From contig CATNVA010000018.1 in the NCBI GenBank assembly GCA_951217055.1, positions 186,001 to 250,000 on the forward strand: 64,000 bases of DNA, read 5' to 3'. Under the pieces are notes generated by a model. That model was not told where the DNA came from and searched no databases. It was given only the letters and a program-made list of their open reading frames with translations. Shown one piece after another: positions 1-9,633 of this stretch. Made by a program: the position numbers and the translations under genes. This stretch comes from Gerris lacustris (Eukaryota; Arthropoda; Insecta; Hemiptera; Gerridae). The first letter of the stretch is position 1, and every line of letters begins with the position of its first letter.

Positions 1-90
1 GGCCACCTTTACCACTGTTTTTGAAATAATTTAATTAAACGATCCTGTGAAAATCAAAACTTTATCTATCTCTTTTCAATGTTCCCGCAG

Positions 91-179
91 AAGGGCAAGT
101 TTGGCATGTCAACAAAAAGGAAATGGCCCAGCGCCCAGTTGCCATATACCCAATTGATCGGTGGACATGGCATAAATAA
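91..179 (+). CDS. candidate 3'-terminal exon, unknown gene
   Basis: A pyrimidine-rich tract ending in CAG (about 66-90) is followed by an open frame of 28 codons from base 93, ending in TAA at 177-179. The translation begins GQVWHVNKKEMAQRP and ends IDRWTWHK. It is rich in Trp and charged residues and does not look like translated AT-rich noise. If real, it is the last exon of a gene lying left of the window. I do not recognise the protein. No other exon can be seen, and the call rests on one splice acceptor plus composition. Confidence 0.3.
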
Positions 180-411
180 GCGATTCCATTAGGTAAGAAA
201 ACTTTATCAATCAGCGACTCACTTCTTATGGTGGCCAGGGGACTATCATTATTTAATCAATTAAGCGGTAGATCGTAGCACTATCTAAAATCTCCTACGT
301 CAAATGATTTTCTTTTCACTTCTCCAAACTATTATGTCATTTAGCCACTGACATAGGAGTTGGAAGCCGGCAGTTGTAAGCTAACCTTTGTTACTATTAC
401 CTCCCATGTCA

Positions 412-547
412 ACACGCAGTTTTATTGAGTTTGATGACAGTTTAGTGTTTTAAAGCTTTTTAATCGTTTTTATTCCCGAAACACGCAGTTTTATCGAGTT
501 TAATGATTGTTTAGTGTTTCATTTATAAATTTTTAATTGTTTTTAAT
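412..547. repeat. two-copy 68-bp tandem duplication
   Basis: The block starting AACACGCAGTTTTAT at 412 recurs at 480 with scattered substitutions. It lies just upstream of the candidate exon 1 start at 559, so it could be promoter or 5'-UTR sequence. The rest of 180-558 shows no gene. Confidence 0.6.
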
Positions 548-558
548 GCTGTGTCACG

Positions 559-670
559 ATGTTTCCACATTCAAAGAATAGTTTTATCTCAAGAGGCCAA
601 CGGTTGGTAAATCTTGCTCTACAAAGTCATGTTAATAACCATGATCAGCAACAAGATGTAATCAATTCAG
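559..670 (+). CDS. candidate gene A, exon 1 (unknown function)
   Basis: An ATG at 559 opens 37 codons (MFPHSKNSFISRGQ at the start) that end one base into a codon at 670, followed by a consensus donor GTAAGT at 671. The next candidate exon (1154-1267) begins in the complementary phase, so the reading frame is kept. The peptide is polar and Asn/Gln-rich with no recognised domain. Support is splice-site and phase consistency only. Confidence 0.4.
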
Positions 671-823
671 GTAAGTTTGAAAATGTTTAACTATTCTCTA
701 CTTTGAATTTATGTTTATTATTAAAAAAATAATACAAGAATACAAATAAAAATGTATAGATGTCAATGAAATATAGGACCGGAGAAAGGTCAAGCACAGA
801 CACAAGGGCAATATTATGGGCTC

Positions 824-1057
824 TTATATACTATTTTTACAATTAGTAATGGCTTTTGACATCGCGGGAAAATAAAAAAATGAGGAGGGGAGCCAATGTG
901 AGCACTGAATTTTGAATTCGAGAAGGTGAGGCCAACTAGGCAAACATAAATGTCACACACACCTCTCCCAAAGACCTAGTGGCTTCATTTTTTCCCTCAC
1001 TTAGGTTGGCCAACCTGATTGTTAAAAGTCAATACCAATTATGAAAATATTATAGTG
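824..1057. repeat. degenerate inverted-repeat element in intron 1
   Basis: The arms at 824-861 and 1021-1057 are imperfect inverted copies, roughly three quarters identical by eye, around a ~160-bp centre. This looks like an old MITE in the candidate intron 671-1153. No clear target-site duplication was found. Confidence 0.4.
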
Positions 1058-1153
1058 CCGTAATAAATAAAATAAATAAATTACAATTATTTAATTAATA
1101 AATAATAAATAAATTCAATTTCTAGGAACTCAGTATTCCATTTGTTATTTCAG

Positions 1154-1267
1154 ATCCAGCGTCATTAATAGCAGATTCTACTAGTCTGCAGAACAATTTT
1201 AATATATTAATAAATACCCATTCAGCAGAAATTTGTAATGAAAATAAACGAAGTTCAATTATTTTGG
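1154..1267 (+). CDS. candidate gene A, exon 2
   Basis: It follows a TTTGTTATTTCAG acceptor (1141-1153) and ends at a GTACGTG donor at 1268. Joined to exon 1 it reads on without a stop (DPASLIADSTSLQNNF, ending RSSIIL) and again finishes one base into a codon. Both introns would therefore be phase 1, and both downstream exons would begin with Asp-Pro. The Asn/Ser/Ile-rich peptide has no recognised domain. Confidence 0.4.
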
Positions 1268-1354
1268 GTACGTGAATCTTGAGTCTAAATAATGTCTTTC
1301 AGACCATATAGCCATTTATTAGTTGCATTGTATTCATTCATTTTTTTTTTTTTT

Positions 1355-2227
1355 ATGGTTTTGTAGATACTTCTCAAAACCCTTATGCCGAGGGTAATGT
1401 GTCCGTCTGTCCGTCGCTCTTTGGTTCATAGGGCCCGAACCGTTTAAGCGAAAGTGCTGAAATTTGAAACACTGGTGCAACTTTTTGACCCAACCACAGG
1501 AAAATTATATAGAAGTTCAAAATTAGATATGCGCATGCGCAATACGAAAAAATGTGATAAACTCAAAAAAAATTTTTTTTTTTTAATTTTTGAGTGGGGT
1601 ATCAAATGAAAGCTGCTGAAGAGTAGGACACAAATATATATATTTTTTTAAATTTTGCATTTCTTATTGGTTAAAAAAATCAAAATATACCCAAAAAAAA
1701 AAATCCCCCCCCCCCCCAACCACTATAGATCGGCTGGTGCTAAAATTTTGAAATAATTCAAGCTAATACCTTATTGTGGCGCGATAAAAATTCCGGGAGT
1801 TCATCCTAAATTTTCAAAAATTACTAATTTTGGGTGCGAAAAAGTGAAGTGCGCCCAAAATTTTATTTTTTGAACATTTTGAGTTGGGTAATAAATGAAA
1901 GCTGCTGAAGAGTAGGACACAAATATATATATGCTTTTTTAAATTTTGCATTTCTTATTGGTTAAATAAATCAAAATATACCAAAAAACATTCCCCCCCC
2001 CCCCCAACCACTATATAACGGCTGGTCCTAAAATATTGAAATAATTCATGGTTATACCTTATGGTGGGTCGATGCAAATTTCCTGAAAAATGAAATGTAT
2101 CTTGTCTTTATTACTGATAAAAAAACATTGTGACACCCGGGGGGATCGAACCCGGGGCCCTTGAGATTGAAGACAAAAAAATCATAATTACATGACGGGT
2201 ACGCTTACTCATCTACAAAACCCTAAA
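1355..2227 (+). repeat. repeat family 1, copy A (terminal hairpin, ~289-bp repeats, tRNA-like B box)
   Basis: Left end: stem-loop GGTTTTG (1357-1363) / CAAAACC (1375-1381), then a CCGTCTGTCCGTC tract. Interior: two units about 289 bp apart, each with the box GGGTATCAAATGAAAG (the second diverged) and a poly-C run. Right end: TCTACAAAACCCTAAA, the inverse of the left end. On the minus strand at 2142-2152 it carries GGTTCGATCCC, an exact match to a tRNA B-box. Copies B (35333-36510) and C (58098-59273) share the layout. It sits in intron 2 of candidate gene A and ends at the exon 3 border. Confidence 0.8.
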
Positions 2228-2228
2228 G

Positions 2229-2509
2229 ATCCAGATAACAATTTATGTCTATACAACGAAGTCCCAATTTTTTTTTTAGATGATAATGCGTTTAATAATA
2301 TTATAATAATAAATTATGACAAGGAAAGCAACAATAATAATACGGTTGTCCCAAATGATGAGGTCAACGACAATTGCCAAGTGCTATTAGGTTTATCGTA
2401 CTCTGACAATATTTTTAACTATACTAATGAAAAACTAATTCTTTTGGCTTTCAAACAACTACTGAACTCATTTTATTTTATCATGAACAAGTCAAAACGA
2501 ACAAGTTAA
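2229..2509 (+). CDS. candidate gene A, exon 3 (3' part)
   Basis: With the last G of exon 2 this reads Asp-Pro-Asp-Asn-Asn and stays open to TAA at 2507-2509. The C-terminal stretch (NYTNEKLILLAFKQLLNSF) faintly recalls the first helix of Myb/SANT or trihelix DNA-binding domains seen in orphan arthropod genes; this is inference. The acceptor AG (2227-2228) coincides with the end of repeat family 1, so the original acceptor may have been replaced. The BEL/Pao remnant begins just downstream and may have cut off the true C-terminus. Confidence 0.35.
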
Positions 2510-2649
2510 GAAAAACTATGTTTAAACTATTAAATTTTCAATGTCATATCTTGACATATGACACACTCCGCCACCAAATGATCCTTTTTCTTACTGGGAA
2601 GGGATGCTGCCTCTTGTGACGGCAAATCGGTCTTGTGATGGTCGAGGCC

Positions 2650-3194
2650 TCAGTCTTTACTTCTGCTGAGCGTACTGCCATCCTGGCTTAAATTTAGCTT
2701 TTCAATTTTTCCCAGTTTCCATTTTTGTCTTGGAACTAGTTCTTCCTTTATATGAATTATCTGGCTGATATAAGGTACATTTTTTGAATTCGGTTTCTGC
2801 TTAGTTAAAGTTCTTCTTTCCCTTAGGCTAAGCAGGTACTCTCCCCTCCAATTTTTCAAAAGCCTTCAAGTAATTTATTTCCTTTTTTCCAAAGTTGTAG
2901 AATTGTTTCCGGTGCATTACGCAATTTCAGATCCTCCACCGCTGAAGATGCGAATGTCGCCGAAGTGGCCCTCAAACTTAAAAAATGTGCTGGTGTAATC
3001 GTTTCTCCCCCGTTTTCCCCCACATAAAACAAGGGACGTGAATTTAATATGGCTTCTATTTCACATGTAATGGTGACTAACTGGTCGTGGGAGAGACAAA
3101 GATTTCTAAGAGATTTTTTAAGACATCTTTTGACCATTCCTATCAATCGTTCATAAACACCTCCCATCCATGGAGAATTTGAATTGCCAAGCAT
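2650..3194 (-). pseudogene. BEL A integrase C-terminal part
   Basis: The frame at 2856-3194 contains PWMGGVYERLIGMVKR, the region with the catalytic Glu of the D,D,E integrase, then IEAILNSRPL and ITPAHFL, typical of BEL integrases. A frame shift leads into 2650-2859 (NWRGEYLLSLRERR, then LVPRQKWKLGKIEKL), matching the DUF5641-like C-terminus. About 45 residues normally lying between the second Asp and this Glu are missing, so the catalytic core is broken. Confidence 0.8.
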
Positions 3195-3553
3195 TATCGC
3201 TTACGCACATATTAGGGATTCCTCTCCTAGCTATAAATCTACGAAAGCTAAGCAAGAAAGCTTCTCCGGTCAGGTCCTCCACAACCTCTAGATGAATTGC
3301 TCTAGTTACAAGGCAGGTAAATAAACATACCCCCACTTTAAAACTTTTCTTATGTCCCCTATACTTTGCATACAGTGGTCCTAGGTAATCAATACCCACT
3401 GCCTCAAAGCATACAGATTTTGTGACTCTAAACTCCGGAAGTGGCGGAGGATCTGGGTAAGGAAGTGCTTTCCCGTCCATCTTCCTACACAAGATACACT
3501 TATTTATAATCCTATTTACTGCTGCTCTACCCTGTGGAACCCAATATGTAGAT
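3151..3553 (-). pseudogene. BEL A integrase core, first two Asp
   Basis: The peptide contains VGIDYLGPLY (first catalytic Asp) and VTRAIHLEVVEDLT, then RRGIPNMCVSDN (second Asp). These follow the BEL/Pao integrase pattern. The frame then runs out of register into SMDGRCL and stops at 3151, overlapping the next fragment in another frame. Upstream it is cut by the RTE insertion at the duplicated site 3554-3568. Confidence 0.8.
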
Positions 3554-3568
3554 CTTAATTGCGCTAAA

Positions 3569-5698
3569 AGATATTAAAAAATTAATGGCAGAAAGGAGAA
3601 AGATGAAGAGAAAATCCAAAAAGGAAGGATTCTCAGAACTCTCTAAGAGAATAAGACGATTGATTCAAGAATGGAGAAATAGTAAAGACATAGAAGAAAT
3701 ACGACTAGCTGTTGAAAGCGGATCCAGTTTGAAAAAATGTATGAAATCCCAACAATCTGGCCGAAAAGAAATTACTGCACTAAAAGATCAAAATGGTGAC
3801 GTAAAGTATGAAGAACAGGAAATTTTAGATATTATATTCAATTTCTACAGCAAACTATATAAAGGTCAGAAAGAAGAAATAGAGGAACAAGAGAATACGT
3901 CTGAAAGTAAAATGAATAGAGAAAATAAAGAAATTAAGGTGAAATGCATAATGCGATCTGAAGTTGAATACGCTGTTAAAAAATTAAAATTGGGAAAATC
4001 AGGGGGTGTTGATAACATTGTAAACGAACAAGTGAAATTAGGTGGCGCTAAAATCATCGATGAATTAAAAGATTTATTTAACTTGTGCATACAAATAAGA
4101 GAAATACCTCACTCATGGCTTACTTCAAAATTAATACTGTTATTTAAAAAAGGAGACAAACTCGATATTAAAAACTATAAGCCGATAAACTTGTTACCGG
4201 TAATATATAAAATTTTTATGGCTGTTATAACTAGAAGAATAGATAGTGCATTGGAAACACCAATAGATCAAGTAGGCTTTAAGAAGAATTATTCCTCATG
4301 CGATGCCATCATTGTTACTCAGCAGTTGATATCGAAAGCACAACAATATAATTTTGAATTATGTCTTCTATTTGTGGATTTTGAAAAAGCGTTCGACAGT
4401 GTTAATCATGAAGCTATTAGGATCACATTAAAAAGAAAATCAATCGAACAAAATTATGTCGACGTACTCGAGAGCATTTATGAAAACGCTGAAATGCTAA
4501 TCACGCGAGGAAACGAAAAAGAAATGATAAAAGTCAGAAGAGGTTTAAGGCAAGAAGATGTGATTTCGCCAAAACTATTCTGCTCGATATTGGAAGAAGC
4601 TTTCGATAAATTGAAATGGGAAACATACGGAATAAATATAAATGGGAAAACTTTGAACAGGCTGAAATTCGCAGACGATTTTGTTCTCATAGGCAAATCC
4701 GTAGAAGAAATTAATATAATGGTCTCTGATCTAACTAAAGAGACAACAAAATTAGGGTTGAAAATAAATTCTAAAAAAACAAAAATCATGACCGTAAACT
4801 GTAGAAGTAACATCCCAATTAGTATTGAAGAAGAAAACATTGATCACGTGGAAGAATTTATATATCTGGGTCAACTGATCACAAAGACCAACAGCTCAAA
4901 TAGGGAAATCAGTAGGAGAATAGGAATGGCATGGAGGGCATTCAATAAATATATAAAACTCTTTAGATCTAACGTAAAAGTTCAAGAAAAGGCCAAATTG
5001 TGGAATAGTGTAGTTAAACCAGTTTTGACATATGCATGTGAAACATGGACTCTGACAAGGAAAAACATAGATATGCTAAGAAAAGCCGTCAGAGGGATGG
5101 AGAGGAGCATGTTGAAGATAACCAGAAAAGATAGAAAAACTAACAAATGGATAAGACTACAGACGGGAATGGATGACATTGGGAAAGTGGTAACTGAGCG
5201 AAAGTGGAGGTGGGCCGGCCATATCATCAGGGTGACAGATGAAAGATGGAGCAGGAAAATCTTGGAATGGTATCCAAGGGGCTTGACTCGCAACAGAGGA
5301 AGACCTGCTCAACAGTGGGATGAAGAAATGAGGAAATGTTGTGGAGGAGCTACGTGAAAAAGAGTAGCAATAGACAGGACAGAGTGGCGCAGGATGGAAA
5401 ATGTGTATGTCCAAGCTTGGCTAACTCCGGAATGAAAAAATAGTTTTAGGAAAAATGTAAAAAAGTATAGTTTTATTTAAAAATCCCACATTATAAAAAA
5501 AAAAAAAATAATAAAATAAAGAGCATGATTTATAAATAGGTCAGTTATTGTATTATAAAAATTTATTATTTATTATTTGTATGTATGAAAATGTAATCTC
5601 CGCAAATTATCCACAGCTACCAGCTGATTTGGAAATATTTATGTAAAAAACCTAAAAATGTTTTGTATTTAATGTATTTCCAATAAATGGATTACTTA
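3569..5698 (+). mobile_element. 5'-truncated RTE-type LINE inserted in BEL A
   Basis: Flanked by the 15-bp duplication CTTAATTGCGCTAAA (3554-3568 and 5699-5713). Removing the insert and one copy rejoins the BEL integrase. The 3' end is a short ATTACTTACT repeat, not poly-A, as is common for RTE elements. The single ORF lacks the endonuclease, so the copy arose by truncated reverse transcription. The segment 5358-5698 is 3' UTR. Confidence 0.9.
3585..5357 (+). CDS. RTE-type reverse transcriptase (truncated ORF2)
   Basis: 590 residues, uninterrupted. RT landmarks: KKGDKLDIKNYKPINLLPV, the first catalytic Asp in LLFVDFEKAFDSVNH, RRGLRQEDVISP, and the FADD box in LKFADDFVLIG. The C-terminal part (KLWNSVVKPVLTYACETW, RKWRWAGHIIR, RGRPAQQWDEE) is typical of RTE-like arthropod proteins. 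Some usually fixed positions look altered (KPINL in place of RPISL, RQED in place of RQGD). Endonuclease is absent, so it cannot act alone. The intact frame suggests a fairly recent insertion. Confidence 0.88.
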   Translation: MAERRKMKRKSKKEGFSELSKRIRRLIQEWRNSKDIEEIRLAVESGSSLKKCMKSQQSGRKEITALKDQNGDVKYEEQEILDIIFNFYSKLYKGQKEEIEEQENTSESKMNRENKEIKVKCIMRSEVEYAVKKLKLGKSGGVDNIVNEQVKLGGAKIIDELKDLFNLCIQIREIPHSWLTSKLILLFKKGDKLDIKNYKPINLLPVIYKIFMAVITRRIDSALETPIDQVGFKKNYSSCDAIIVTQQLISKAQQYNFELCLLFVDFEKAFDSVNHEAIRITLKRKSIEQNYVDVLESIYENAEMLITRGNEKEMIKVRRGLRQEDVISPKLFCSILEEAFDKLKWETYGININGKTLNRLKFADDFVLIGKSVEEINIMVSDLTKETTKLGLKINSKKTKIMTVNCRSNIPISIEEENIDHVEEFIYLGQLITKTNSSNREISRRIGMAWRAFNKYIKLFRSNVKVQEKAKLWNSVVKPVLTYACETWTLTRKNIDMLRKAVRGMERSMLKITRKDRKTNKWIRLQTGMDDIGKVVTERKWRWAGHIIRVTDERWSRKILEWYPRGLTRNRGRPAQQWDEEMRKCCGGAT

Positions 5699-5713
5699 CT
5701 TAATTGCGCTAAA

Positions 5714-6156
5714 GTATGTGCAGTACCAACATTGTATACTTTTTTATGTAAACCTTTAATTATTAATTGGGTAAACTCATGTTTGGTTGAAAGTAAGATT
5801 GGACACTTTTCTTCTATCTCTAAATCAGCGTATTGAAACCGCCCCTTACATCTAATAATTCCTTCATCTATGTAAAGTCCTAACTGCCTAACAAGGTGAT
5901 TAAATTTCCTTAATTGAATATCTTCAAAAATTTCTTTATACTTATTAGCTTGAATATATTTGATCCATGCTATTCGCGCTGTCTCTATTTCTATACTATC
6001 TAACTCATCTTGGCGTTTACTTCCTCTAAAATTAGCAATTGTCCTATTGCACCATGCTGTTACCCTTAAAAGTTTAAAAAGATTACTGTATCTTTTAATA
6101 TCTATCTCGAATGGTGGTTTCTCTAAAATTTCATTGTCTGGTTCTAGTAGCACCAT
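5714..6156 (-). pseudogene. BEL A linker and integrase zinc-binding region
   Basis: In frame with the RNase H upstream but separated from it by TAA at 6229-6231 and a TGA near 6205. The peptide reads EKPPFEIDIKRYSNLFKLLRVT, then GLYIDEGIIRCKGR and HEFTQLIIKGLHKKVYNVG, matching the BEL connection region and the start of the H2C2 zinc-binding domain. It breaks off at the RTE insertion; the rest of the integrase resumes below 3553. Confidence 0.8.
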
Positions 6157-6228
6157 TTCATCTACTGAATTTAGATCTTTTACCCATCCTAACTCCGGGT
6201 CAGGTCACTCGTCTTCTTTTTGTAACCA

Positions 6229-8139
6229 TTAAGGACTTAACCACCATTCTTCCGTTTCTACTAACTTACTACAGCTACAACCCCTTGAAGCTAAATCTGC
6301 CGAGATATTTCTTTCTCCTGGCACAAATCTGATTTCACAATTTTTAATAGATCTTATTTCTAATATTCGTCGTTCTACAAAAAGTGGTAGAGGTTTTTTC
6401 GATCCTAACCATTTAATTAAACATTGCGAATCAGTCCATATATAACTTGGATAAATTCCTATTTCCTTTCGGATAAAACTAAGAATTCTGGTTCCTATAA
6501 CTACACTTAAAAGTTCCAACCTAGGAATAGTTATTGTTTTAGTTGGTGCAACTCTTATTTTCGAATATAATAAAGTTGATTCTCCATTATCTAATTTTCT
6601 AATATAAATTACGGCAGCATATGCTTCTTTTGAAGCATCACAGAAGCAATGCAGTTGTGCTGCTGTATCTTTACTACGAAGAACTATTCTTGGAACTTAA
6701 ATATTTTTAATTTTTGTTAGGTTTTGTTTAATTTCTAGCCAAATGATTTGATCATCCCTTTCAATTTCTTCATCCCAACCTATTCCTTTATTCCATAATT
6801 TTTGTAGGAAGACTTTTGCTACTAGTAATATTGGGGAAGCTAAACCAATGGGATCAAAAATTGAACTGACACATTTTAAAATGGAACGTTTAGTAAGAAC
6901 AGGATTTTCGTAGTCTTTTACTTTTACCTTAAATGTATCTTTAACTGAATCCCAGACAACTCCCAAAACTGTAATAGTTTCCTTTGAATCTACATCTTCT
7001 ACTGGTAGTTGTGATAAAAAATCTTTATCGTTCGTGTTCCATTCTCGCAAATTCATAGATGCAAGTTTAAATATATTTTTTCCTGTTAAATAAAATTCAT
7101 AAGCCTCCTGCTTTTTCATACTCACAACTAAATTGTCTACATAAATATTATCTGATATCCATTTTGCAAAACAATTTTTATACCTATTAAGATATTTAAT
7201 TACCGCATTCAATATAAATGGACTAGATATGATTCCAAATAAAACTCTACGAAACCTATAAATAATAATATTTTCTGGGGTGAAGTCCTTTGATGTATCT
7301 TTGATCCAAATATATCTAGTTACATCCTTACTATCATCGTTCAGTGAAATTTGGAGAAATGCTTTTTCAATGTCTGCAATTACTAATATTTCTCCAAACC
7401 TAGCTCTAAGTAAAATTCCGACTAAATCTTCCATTAAGATTCTTCCTCTCAGAAGGCACTGATTTAAACTAAGCTTGTCCTTTTTTGCAGTCGCACTACC
7501 ATCAAATACAATTCTGACTTTGGTTGTGCTCTTTTGTGGTGTTATTACCGCATGATGTGGTAAATAATGTATTATTGGTCCTGATATATCTTTAGGATTA
7601 ACTTCTTCTAGCATGCCTAATTCTAATTGTTGTTTTATGATGTCATTATATTTTTCAAGCAATTCTTTGTCAGTAGAAATACGTTTGTACAAGGATCTCA
7701 AACGCCCAAGAGATAAACCATAGTTCTGAGCTAACGCCTCAGGAGGATAGTATCTCCATGGCCAAGAGACACTATATCGACCATTTTCAAATCTTACACT
7801 GTCGTCAAACTGTTTCATAGCTAAGTCGTCTCCTGTTTCTTCTATCTCCTCTCTAATACCTATATTTTCAAGATTCCAAAAGTCTTGTAAATGTAAATTT
7901 TTATTGAGGACATACGGTTCGCTTTTGAAACTAAGTTCTGGTTTTTTGACTTTTTCTAAAGCATATAAACAGAGACACTGAATATCCCTTGTACTTTCTT
8001 GATTTCTTCCCGATAAGACCCATCCTAATTTTGAATTAATTAAAAATAACCCTTCTTTAATTTCTAATTTTTCTAAATTGAAAAAATCAAAGTAATAATC
8101 ATTTCCTGTTAACAATCCAATTTTAGGATCATAGTTCAC
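6229..8139 (-). pseudogene. BEL A reverse transcriptase-RNase H
   Basis: RT landmarks: HHAVITPQKSTTKVRIVFDG, the catalytic Asp in VIADIEKAFLQI, and IYVDNLV where BEL elements normally have YVDD. The second Asp of that box is therefore Asn, predicted to kill the enzyme. RNase H follows in the same frame past TAA at 6697-6699, with FCDAS and IWTDSQCLIKWL. The region 6520-6699 is open coding sequence apart from that stop. Decayed by nonsense and missense changes rather than by deletion. Confidence 0.85.
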
Positions 8140-8214
8140 TAAATCTGGATTCTCAGCAAATGTCAGATATTTATATTTAAGTTTTATTGTATCTAATTCT
8201 GTAAATGTTGAATT

Positions 8215-8490
8215 TTATACTATACTGGGTACTACGTTTGCATATATCAGAGAGTAAGATCCATCAAATAATTTAATTAGAAATTTTACAACATATAATT
8301 TTATATTTTTGGGTTTGGACGAATTAAATAAACAGACAGAAAGATACTCTTCTCTTAAGTATGACAGTCCAAGAGTTTTAGCTACTTGTTCTGTCATATA
8401 ACTTCTTTGGCTACCACTATCTGACAACACATGTGTGTTAGCTGTGTAATTATTTTCAGAATTAGCTAAAGTTACTGTGGCAGTTTGCAT
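8215..8490 (-). pseudogene. BEL A aspartic protease fragment
   Basis: The peptide has VLSDSGSQRSYMTEQVAKTL, the DSG active-site motif and following helix of retropepsins in the BEL/Pao (DUF1758) arrangement. A frame break at 8140-8214 separates it from the RT, and no gag or zinc knuckles remain upstream (8491-8560). Confidence 0.75.
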
Positions 8491-8584
8491 AGAAACTTTA
8501 CACTTAATTTCTTTCTGAATCGAATCAATAGAGTTTATTTTTCTATTTTCTGGTGAAACTACAGCTACTATTTCCTCCCCCTTT

Positions 8585-9633
8585 TTAGGGTTTCGTTGGT
8601 AAAACCAAAAAAAAGAAACCCTTATAGTTTCGTTCCTGTGTCTGTCTGTCTGTCACTCTGTACGGTTCCAATAACTTTTGAACCAAAAAAGATAAAAACA
8701 TGAAACTTTCCAGTATAAAAGATCGTTTTGACGCACACACAGGAAAAATATAGCGAACTCAATATTATCAGCTGTTTAAATTCAAAATGGCGGATATTTC
8801 AGGTCGCGAAAAAGAATATTTTTTTTAAATTTTGAGTGGGGTATCAAATGAAAGGTATTGAAGAGTAGAATAGAAATATATATACCACTTAGGGATAGTG
8901 CTTAATTTTCAGCGTCATTTTGTCAAAAATCATCGAAATTTTGCGTGTCCCCCCCCCCCCCCCCTAAAATCATATTTCCGCTATTACTAAAAATATAGAA
9001 AAATATGCAAAATGTGTAGTCTGCTGGGCCATAGAAAAAATAAGATTAGCAATTTGATCTGATTTACTGGAAATCCAAGATGGCGGATAATTCATGTCAC
9101 TCGAAAAAAAATATTTTTTTTAAATTTTGAGTGGGGTATCAAATGAAAGGTATTGAAGAGTAGAATAGAAATATATGTACCACTTAGGGATAGTGCTTAA
9201 TTTTCAGCGTCATTTTGTCAAAAAACGTCGAAATTTTGCGTGTCCCCCCTCCCCCTCCCCTTAAATCGTATTTCCGCTATTACTAAAAATATAGAAAAAT
9301 ATGCAAAATGTGTGGTCTGCTTGGCCATAGAAAATATAAGATTGGCAATTTGATCTGATTTACTGTAAATCCAAGATGGCGGAAAATTCATGTCACTCGA
9401 GAAAAAATATTTATTTAAAATTTTGAGTGGGGTATAAAATGAAAGGTATTGAAGAGTAGTTTACAAATATATATATCACTTAGGGATAGTGTTTAATTTT
9501 CAGCGCCATTTTGTCAAAAAACATAGAATTTTTGCGTATCCCCCCCCCCCCCCCCTAAAATCGTTTTTCCGCTGTTACTAAAAATATAGAAAAATATGCA
9601 ATATGTGTGGTCTGCTGGGCCATAGAAAAAATA
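8585..9633 (+). repeat. repeat family 2, block 1 (terminal hairpin plus ~295-bp tandem units)
   Basis: It starts with the stem-loop GGGTTTC (8588-8594) / GAAACCC (8615-8621), then a TGTCTGTCTGTCTGTC tract. About three units follow with ~295-bp spacing, judged from CTTAATTTTCAGCG at about 8901, 9196 and 9492. Each has GAGTGGGGTATCAAATGAAAG (9424 diverged), a poly-C run, and CAAGATGGCGG. It sits where BEL A should have its gag and 5' LTR. Confidence 0.8.

Larger units (their letters stand above)
2510..8560 (-). mobile_element. BEL/Pao LTR retrotransposon A, decayed, minus strand
   Basis: In minus-strand order the element holds an aspartic protease, reverse transcriptase, RNase H, integrase zinc-binding region, integrase core and a C-terminal DUF5641-like part, which is the BEL/Pao pol order. 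Below pol, GGTGGCGGAG precedes TGTGTCATATG at 2565, a plausible polypurine-type boundary and LTR start, but no complete LTR remains. Gag and the 5' LTR are missing; family 2 repeats occupy that side. The integrase is split by an RTE insertion at 3569-5698. Confidence 0.85.
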
